From the NCBI GenBank assembly GCA_016782355.1, contig JADHYP010000007.1, forward strand, positions 1 to 17,057: a stretch of DNA of 17,057 bases. Direction: 5' to 3'. Origin of the DNA: Candidatus Syntropharchaeum sp. (GTDB taxonomy: Archaea; Halobacteriota; Syntropharchaeia; Alkanophagales; Methanospirareceae). The position numbers and the translations under genes are program-made. Below are positions 12,358 to 17,057 of the stretch, in pieces. The stretch's first letter is position 1, and each line of letters opens with the position of its first letter. The notes beneath the pieces are model-generated. The model was not told the origin of the DNA and ran no database searches. It worked only from the letters and a program-made list of their open reading frames with translations.

Positions 12358-12660
12358 ATGAGAACAATTACAATTCGATTGCCGGACTATCTGATAGAAG
12401 AACTCCCTGAGGAGGAATCGTCAATTTATGAAATCCTGAAATTGGGGCTGAAGCAGTTGAAGATAGAAAAAGCAGTAGAGAGATACAAAAAGGGTGGCGT
12501 ATCGCTGGCGAAAGTCGCTGAGTTAGCTGGTGTTTCTATCCGCGAAATGATACCTATTGCTTATGCCCACGGGTTAGAACCCAAATACGATAAATCTTTC
12601 GATGAATCCAAAATAAATCAGGAAATGGCAATAAATTCTGCCGGAGCAAACAGATTGTAA
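12358..12660 (+). CDS. UPF0175 family protein, probable antitoxin
   Basis: This 100-residue protein has the UPF0175 signature: an N-terminal strand-helix start (TITIRLPDYLIEEL) and the helix-turn-helix-like block YKKGGVSLAKVAELAGVSIREMI (residues about 43-65), followed by HGLEP. Members are usually encoded beside PIN-domain toxins of the DUF3368 group and are regarded as antitoxins. A DUF3368-like remnant indeed lies at 13913, cut off by the insertion element. The last residues (NSAGANRL) are unlike the usual acidic tail. The stop codon lies within the left target duplication, so the insertion did not change the protein. It is probably leaderless. Confidence 0.82.
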   Translation: MRTITIRLPDYLIEELPEEESSIYEILKLGLKQLKIEKAVERYKKGGVSLAKVAELAGVSIREMIPIAYAHGLEPKYDKSFDESKINQEMAINSAGANRL

Positions 12661-12662
12661 TC
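12647..12662. repeat. Left target-site duplication of the insertion element
   Basis: CAAACAGATTGTAATC is repeated exactly at 13912-13927. The next base is T in both places (counted here as the first base of the inverted repeat on the left), so the duplication is 16 or 17 bp. It contains the UPF0175 stop codon. Confidence 0.9.
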
Positions 12663-12676
12663 TGTACTATAACAAG
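12663..12676 (+). repeat. Left terminal inverted repeat
   Basis: TGTACTATAACAAG matches the reverse complement of 13898-13911 at all 14 positions. Identity stops beyond it. Confidence 0.93.
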
Positions 12677-12769
12677 TAAAATCTTCGGATTTAACCCGCA
12701 GCAATTATTAGAACATTTAAATACAGAAAAACAAAATTCATAGTCAAACCACTTTTCGAGGCGGTGGCT

Positions 12770-13907
12770 ATGGAAGCGGAAAAACTTGAATTATCGGAAA
12801 GGATTGAAAGAAGGCTTGAGATGATCCACGCCCATACAAAACATGGGAAAACAGTCCGATCTGTTATTGAAGAGTTCAATGTATCTCCTGGCACATATTA
12901 TTACTGGTATCCCCGGTATGTAGAAATGGGCATTTTCGGTCTATTCGATTCCAAAAGGGGTCCCAAAACCCCTCATAACAAAACCAGCGACAATGTTGCA
13001 TCCAGGGTAGTTGAGACCGCAGATTACCATCCAGAGCTAGATGCACCGGAAATATCGGAGGTGCTTGAGTGTTCATCTGGGCACAAACCCTCCGTCTCCA
13101 CTATACAGCGGATTTTGCGATCGAATGGGATGAATCGTCCGAAGGGACGACGTTCAAAAAAAACGACGGAGAAAAAGAGGACAACAATTCAAGCCTACAA
13201 GAAGGTGTTAAAAAAGTAGAGAAGAAGCGTGAAAGATCCAATGTCTATACGAACCCTCTGACGAACCCTCAGAGAAATCCAAATGTCGATCCCAGGCGTA
13301 CAGAACCGTTGACCGACGTAGAGATAAATGCAATTAAAGAAGCACACAAGCGATACCCCGAGTTTGGCGCATGGAACTTATCTTTACTGCTTTCGAACGA
13401 ATTTGCTGTTCACGTCTCTACGATGAGCATTTTGCGTGTTCTCTATCCTGAGCGGTATAAATCCTCCAAAAATGATGAGAAAGTGAAATTTTATATTTCT
13501 ATGATAAATATCAGTTTTGGGATATAGAGAGTGTGGAAAAGGCGATTCCTGAATATATCCGATTCCGAAACGAGTCGAAGGGGCAGTGGGCTCGATATGG
13601 AAAAACCGCCTCAGCGGTATTGAAAGACGCAGAAGCAAAACCGTTGACCGATGAAGAACTGGAGAGGGTGATTCGGGAACTGTATTTTGAAAAAGCGGAA
13701 AGAATAGTAAAACAAAACGGCAAAGTTAAATTTGAGGGGAAATGGTATCACGTGAGTAAAAAGCTGTCCGGTGAAACTGTGGAAATGAAAGTTACATTGA
13801 GAGGGATGGAAGCTTGGCATAATGGTGCTTTCGTTAAACGATGGAAATATTGGGAATATGTTCTAGATATTGCTGCGGATTATATGCTGGAAAAGTGCTT
13901 GTTATAG
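12770..13907 (+). pseudogene. Transposase remnant: N-terminal HTH and C-terminal parts, catalytic core missing
   Basis: Frame 1 (ATG 12770, GAGG eight bases upstream, to TAG 13219) encodes a helix-turn-helix DNA-binding part with YYYWYPRYVEMGIFGLFDSKRGPK. Frame 2 continues from about 13216 to 13527 with a second such module (AIKEAHKRYPEFGAWNLSLL). Frame 3 runs from about 13479 to TAG 13907. It holds the typical transposase tail (FYDKYQFWDIESVEKAIPEY) and an SH3-like end (VKFEGKWYHVSKKLSGETVE). Between the second HTH and the tail the roughly 150-200 residues of an integrase-type DDE core are absent, so a deletion near 13480-13495 is likely. The stop lies inside the right inverted repeat. A TATA-like ATTTAAATAC at 12715-12724 could be its promoter. 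Confidence 0.8.
13210..13216 (+). promoter_or_regulatory. Possible -1 frameshift site in the transposase
   Basis: A-AAA-AAG lies in the zero frame directly before the TAG stop of the first transposase frame. Slipping back one base here continues into the second frame as K-V-E-K-K-R and on to the second HTH module. The same heptamer works in bacterial insertion sequences. It may instead mark an ordinary mutation in a dead gene. Confidence 0.4.
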
Positions 13908-13911
13908 TACA
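13898..13911 (-). repeat. Right terminal inverted repeat
   Basis: CTTGTTATAGTACA is the exact complement of the left end at 12663-12676. The last codons and stop of the transposase tail are inside it. Confidence 0.93.
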
Positions 13912-13927
13912 CAAACAGATTGTAATC
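13912..13927. repeat. Right target-site duplication
   Basis: This is the exact copy of 12647-12662. Joining the two flanks at this repeat restores the sequence that existed before insertion. Confidence 0.9.
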
Positions 13928-14075
13928 TTCCCTTCAAATGAAATGAAAGAAGTTTCACTGGATATGCTCTCTGAATTGCATCAAGGTGAAATAGAGACAA
14001 TAAAGATAGCTTTACAACTTTCTGCCGATTATGTCTTCATTGATGATTGAAGCGTTGAAAGCGGGATTTTTGTGA
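13913..14075 (+). pseudogene. Remnant of a DUF3368-like PIN-domain toxin gene
   Basis: One frame reads ...SLDMLSELHQGEIETIKIALQLSADYVFIDD and stops at 14050. The L..GE.E.I.LAL.L.AD...IDD pattern is the conserved centre of DUF3368 proteins, PIN-like nucleases paired with UPF0175 antitoxins. An overlapping frame (14046-14075) then gives IEALKAGFL, which resembles the end of the same family. The N-terminal half and the segment after IDD are missing, and no start codon is found even after removing the insertion element. It is therefore a dead gene of the UPF0175 pair. The family match is from memory of the motif and the piece is short. Confidence 0.65.
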
Positions 14076-14098
14076 TTGATTTCTCAAAGCAGACGAAT

Positions 14099-14114
14099 CG
14101 AAAAATTTATATAT
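14099..14114 (+). promoter_or_regulatory. Archaeal promoter (BRE + TATA) of the DUF5678/protease operon
   Basis: CGAAAAA followed by TTTATATAT is a near-consensus BRE/TATA. Transcription should start about 14132-14137, giving a leader of roughly 20 bases that contains the ribosome binding site. Confidence 0.75.
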
Positions 14115-14136
14115 CGGGGTTTCGATAAATTATGTG

Positions 14137-14144
14137 AAGGAGGA
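14137..14144 (+). promoter_or_regulatory. Strong ribosome binding site
   Basis: AAGGAGGA lies eight bases before ATG 14153 and is the best Shine-Dalgarno match in the right half of the window. It fixes the start of the next gene. Confidence 0.8.
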
Positions 14145-14152
14145 TAATAAAT

Positions 14153-14398
14153 ATGGAATCTGAAGTTGACATTCGGAAGATAGGAGAGAGAGGCCGTGAA
14201 CTATTCAAAAAGATTTCAGAAGAGTTGGGGAGAGATTATCGGGGAAAGTTCGTGGTGATTGAAGTGGATAGCGGTGATTACTTTATTGGGGATACTGGGG
14301 TTGAAGCAAGCAAAAAAGCAAGGGAGAAATATCCCAATAAGGTATTCTTCCAAGGTAAAATTGGCTATCGAGCGGCGGTGTCATTTAAAGGGAGATGA
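14153..14398 (+). CDS. DUF5678-like small protein, partner of the downstream protease
   Basis: This 81-residue soluble protein has an N-terminal helix (RKIGERGRELFKKISEEL), then YRGKFVVIEVDSGDYFIGDTGVEASKKA and EKYPNKVFFQGKIGY. This resembles the DUF5678 fold seen in small archaeal and cyanobacterial proteins encoded just before a retropepsin-like protease. The function of that family is not known to me. The start is fixed by the strong ribosome binding site. The stop overlaps the next ATG (ATGA), so the two genes are coupled. Confidence 0.72.
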   Translation: MESEVDIRKIGERGRELFKKISEELGRDYRGKFVVIEVDSGDYFIGDTGVEASKKAREKYPNKVFFQGKIGYRAAVSFKGR

Positions 14399-14781
14399 AG
14401 AGAAGGATGATAACAGGAAAAATAAGCACCAGCGGCTCAGCGATTATAGAAACCAGAGTTATAGGTAGTCGGACAGAGATTAGTGTCGAAGGGATTCTGG
14501 ATACGGGATTTGATGGTTATCTTTGTTTACCGATTACGACTGCGGTTTCTTTAGGTCTCGAACTAATTAAGTTGGAGAACTCGGAACTTGCAGATGGCAC
14601 GATATTAGAGGACGAGCCGGTTTTCTTAGGCAAGATGGAATGGTACGGAGGCATCATTGATGTAGATATCGTGTTAACAAAATCTGCTGATACCCTGTTA
14701 GGAACAGCCCTGTTGAGAGGAATGGAAGTCAGGCTGAACTATTCTACAAATGAAGTGGTTATTGAAAAAATATCCGCTTGA
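14395..14781 (+). CDS. Clan AA (retropepsin-like) aspartic protease
   Basis: This 128-residue single-domain retropepsin-like protein has the active-site triad DTG at residues 36-38 within GILDTGFDGYLCLP. It also has the later hydrophobic block DTLLGTALLRGMEVRLNY (100-116), equivalent to the second conserved region of the fold. Such proteins act as dimers in which each chain gives one aspartate. There is no signal peptide, so a cytoplasmic location is expected. Its substrate is unknown, and proteolysis has not been shown for most members. It overlaps the preceding DUF5678-like gene by four bases. A second ATG at 14407 is possible but lacks a better ribosome binding site. Confidence 0.83.
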   Translation: MKRRMITGKISTSGSAIIETRVIGSRTEISVEGILDTGFDGYLCLPITTAVSLGLELIKLENSELADGTILEDEPVFLGKMEWYGGIIDVDIVLTKSADTLLGTALLRGMEVRLNYSTNEVVIEKISA

Positions 14782-14825
14782 TCCCGGAGAGTGGGAAGAG
14801 GATAAAAAGGGCAGGGAAATAAAAA

Positions 14826-17057
14826 ATGAAGAAGAAAAACAAACCAAAAATTCGGATTGCTACGATGATCTTCATGGCATTGATGATGACATCGGTATTT
14901 GCAATGCTTGCGATTGGTATTGCGAGTGCATCTACTTGGTATGTGGAAGAGGGCGAATCAATTCAAGCGGCTGTGGATGCCGCTAAAGATGGAGATACAA
15001 TAATTGTCAGGGATGGGATTTATACGGAGAATGTGGATGTGTACGAGCGATTGACGATTAAATCCGAGAACGGGGCTGATTCAACAATTGTTCAGGCAGC
15101 AAATCCAAATGACCATGTCTTTATGGTCAGAACTAATTACGTGACTATATGCGGGTTTACAGTGAAAGGAGCAACAGAAGAAAATGGAATATATATTTCC
15201 CATGCAGATTACTGTAATATATCTAACAACATCTGTTTGAACAATGGCTGGGCTGGCATTCGCCTCTGGCATTCAAACAACAGCGTCATAAAAAACAACA
15301 TCTGCTCCTCAAACACCTACGATGGCATCAACCTCGATTATTCAAACAAGAACACAATAAAAAATAACAACTGCTCAAATAACGAGGTAGGCATCAGCCT
15401 CGGGTGGTATTCACACAACAACAGCATAACAAACAACACTTGTTTAAACAACTGGCTTGGCATCCAACTCTCTGATTCAAACTCCAGCGTCATAGCAAAC
15501 AACACCTGCTCAAACAACACGGAGAGTGGCATTCACCTCTCTGATTCAAACTCCAGCGTCATAATAAACAACACCTGCTCAAACAACGGGGGTGGCATTG
15601 ATCTCTGGTATTCAAACTCCAACGTCGTAACAAACAACACCTGCTCAGAGAACGGGGGTGGCATCTATCTCAGGGATTCAAACAACAACATAATTACAAA
15701 CAATAACTGCTCCTCAAACAAGGAAGATGGCATCAACCTCGGTTTTTCTTCAAACAACAACAGCATATCGAGCAATAACTGCTCTGAGAATGGCATCTTC
15801 CTCAGGTATTCAGAAAACAATGAATTAACAGGCAATACCATAATCAATGATGGGATATTTATTTTTGGTTTTCTATTGAGTAATTACAACACGCATGATA
15901 TAGACACAAGCAACAAGGTCAATGGGAAACCTGTTTACTACTGGAAGGATGTAAGAGAGGGAAGAATTCCTAATGGTGCAGGGCAGGTCATACTCGCAAA
16001 TTGCAGCAATGCTATCGTTGAAAATCAGGAATTGAACAATACAGGCGTAGGTATTGAAGTTGCCTTCTCCTCTTTCATCACTTTAAAAAACAACAACTGC
16101 TCAAACAACGAGCATAGCATAGACCTCTGGTATTCAAACAACATCGGTATATTAAACAACAACTGCTCCTCAAACAAGTGGGATGGTATTCACCTCTATA
16201 AATCAAACAACAACAACATATCATACAACAACTGCTCAAACAACAGGGATGAAGGCATCTATCTCTATTCTTCATGCAACAACAAAATGTACCTTAACAA
16301 ATTCATAAACAACACAGATAATGTTTATTCCTATGAATCAACAAACATCTGGAACTCCACTGAAAAAATAATCTACATCTACAGCAGTAAAACTTACACA
16401 AGCTACCTAGGCAACTACTGGGACGATTACGAAGGAATAGATGATAACAAAGATGGAATTGGCGATACGTCTTATGAAATAAGCGGAGACAACAATGATA
16501 TTTATCCGCTGATGGCGAGAGTTGAGAATTATGCACTAATAGAAGGTATTTATATAGAAGCGGGAAAAACTATTGCAGTTGAATCAGACCGAATACAACT
16601 TGTTGTCACCGGTGTTGCAGGTCATACAATTAATATTATTGTGCCTACAAATGCAACATTCCCAGGTGGTCTAAATAATAACCCTCCAACCGACATAATA
16701 GGTCCATCTACGATAACCGACATAATAGACGCAGATGGAAAAAGATTTTATGTTGTATGCTTCAATAACACGGGGGTATATACGGTAACGGTTATAGATA
16801 CTATTACTAACTCGGCTGATAGCGTGGATATAGAAGTAAGAGAGAAGGTGATTTGCTTTGATATACCATGTGTATGTGTAATAGGAGAAACATTAAAGAT
16901 CCGTGGAACAGCTAAGACTGGAAATATTATTGATATTGCAATAAATCACTCAGTCAGACCAGAGCTAAATGACATTCTAATTGATTGCGGTGAATTTGAA
17001 AAAGAGATAGAAACAGATTGGATGGTAGCAGGTATTTACAAAATAGAAGGTTTCATA
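14826..17057 (+). CDS. Secreted NosD-type parallel beta-helix protein (3' end outside window)
   Basis: One open frame of 744 codons runs to the window edge. It has a signal peptide (basic KKKNKPKIR, hydrophobic stretch to about residue 36, ASASTW cleavage region) and then a pectate-lyase-like start (YVEEGESIQAAVDAAKDGDTI). Right-handed beta-helix turns of 21-24 residues follow, with the theme GI.L..SN...I.NN.CS.N. A NosD-type interruption lies near 364 (NKVNGKPVYYW) and a NosD end block near 527 (YLGNYWDDYEGIDD). From about 567 Ig-like beta-sandwich sequence begins. Despite the NosD name this is probably a cell-surface protein that binds or cleaves polysaccharide, not a copper-loading protein. 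The start is fixed by an in-frame TAA one codon upstream; the ribosome binding site is weak. Confidence 0.85.
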   Translation, partial: MKKKNKPKIRIATMIFMALMMTSVFAMLAIGIASASTWYVEEGESIQAAVDAAKDGDTIIVRDGIYTENVDVYERLTIKSENGADSTIVQAANPNDHVFMVRTNYVTICGFTVKGATEENGIYISHADYCNISNNICLNNGWAGIRLWHSNNSVIKNNICSSNTYDGINLDYSNKNTIKNNNCSNNEVGISLGWYSHNNSITNNTCLNNWLGIQLSDSNSSVIANNTCSNNTESGIHLSDSNSSVIINNTCSNNGGGIDLWYSNSNVVTNNTCSENGGGIYLRDSNNNIITNNNCSSNKEDGINLGFSSNNNSISSNNCSENGIFLRYSENNELTGNTIINDGIFIFGFLLSNYNTHDIDTSNKVNGKPVYYWKDVREGRIPNGAGQVILANCSNAIVENQELNNTGVGIEVAFSSFITLKNNNCSNNEHSIDLWYSNNIGILNNNCSSNKWDGIHLYKSNNNNISYNNCSNNRDEGIYLYSSCNNKMYLNKFINNTDNVYSYESTNIWNSTEKIIYIYSSKTYTSYLGNYWDDYEGIDDNKDGIGDTSYEISGDNNDIYPLMARVENYALIEGIYIEAGKTIAVESDRIQLVVTGVAGHTINIIVPTNATFPGGLNNNPPTDIIGPSTITDIIDADGKRFYVVCFNNTGVYTVTVIDTITNSADSVDIEVREKVICFDIPCVCVIGETLKIRGTAKTGNIIDIAINHSVRPELNDILIDCGEFEKEIETDWMVAGIYKIEGFI
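15468..15587 (+). repeat. Near-identical 69-base repeats in the beta-helix gene
   Basis: Bases 15468-15518 and 15537-15587 match at 49 of 51 positions with a 69-base (23-codon) offset. Other turns before and after share shorter blocks such as AACAACACCTGCTCA. The turns therefore multiply by tandem duplication. Confidence 0.85.

Larger units (their letters stand above)
12663..13911 (+). mobile_element. Decayed insertion sequence, 1249 bp, core-deleted
   Basis: Its ends are perfect 14-bp inverted repeats, TGTACTATAACAAG at 12663-12676 and its complement at 13898-13911. It is bounded by exact 16-17 bp direct repeats. The interior encodes pieces of one DDE-type transposase in three successive frames: helix-turn-helix modules, then a C-terminal SH3-like piece, with no room for the catalytic core. 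The TGT...ACA ends and rve-type protein recall the IS481 and IS1202 groups, and the long duplication fits some IS1202-type elements better, but I cannot assign it. It cannot move by itself; a related transposase could still recognise the intact ends. Confidence 0.88.

Noticed and set aside
14750..14986. Plus-strand frame overlapping the protease end and the signal peptide of the surface protein
   Set aside because: It is out of frame with both genes, has unusual composition, and the signal peptide frame is far better supported.
15081..16536. Several minus-strand frames across the beta-helix gene (Leu/Cys/Tyr rich)
   Set aside because: They are antisense shadows of the repetitive Asn-rich coding strand and share its 23-codon periodicity.

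Overview
This is an archaeal chromosome segment. The minus strand carries the conserved archaeal RNA polymerase cluster (rpoH, rpoB, rpoA1, rpoA2, rpl30e, nusA, then the first codons of what is probably rps12), followed upstream by a tRNA-Lys(UUU), a CinA-type NMN amidase and a PUA-domain protein. An RNase P protein (Rpp21/Rpr2 type) and archaeal promoter elements (BRE/TATA) fit this. The neighbours (UPF0175, a DUF5678-like plus clan AA protease pair, a NosD-like surface protein) suggest a euryarchaeal lineage related to methanogens or anaerobic alkane oxidisers. That placement is inference and no marker here settles it.

Layout. 1-8967 (minus strand) is tightly packed transcription and translation core. 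Gaps are 1-16 bases, or genes overlap by 4. The largest subunit is split into A' and A'' as in all archaea, while subunit B is one intact gene. A' is about 150 residues longer than usual because a roughly 77-residue module occurs twice, once next to each Cys pair of a zinc-binding site. 8998-10515 (minus strand) holds tRNA-Lys, cinA (whose last codons and stop lie inside the tRNA gene), the PUA protein and a coiled-coil protein. 10575-10955 (plus strand) is RNase P component 4. 10907-11167 is an intergenic repeat block with an array of fourteen 7/8-base units flanked by imperfect inverted repeats. 11180-12292 (minus strand) is a class I/II aminotransferase, divergent from a UPF0175 antitoxin-like gene at 12358.

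12663-13911 is a decayed insertion sequence with 14-bp terminal inverted repeats and a 16-17 bp target duplication. Its transposase is in three frames and appears to have lost the catalytic core. It landed between the UPF0175 gene and the remnant of a DUF3368-like (PIN-type) toxin gene. From 14099 a good promoter drives a small DUF5678-like gene and a retropepsin-like protease gene. These are followed by a large secreted NosD-type beta-helix protein that runs off the right edge.

Working together: the left half is the transcription apparatus with its elongation factor and ribosomal proteins, next to tRNA and RNase P functions. The right half, from about 12.3 kb, is accessory DNA: toxin-antitoxin debris, an IS remnant, a protease pair and a repetitive surface protein. 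The observations I rate highest are the duplicated module inserted in RNA polymerase A', the cinA/tRNA overlap, the repeat block at the 3' end of the RNase P gene, and the IS with its exact long target duplication.
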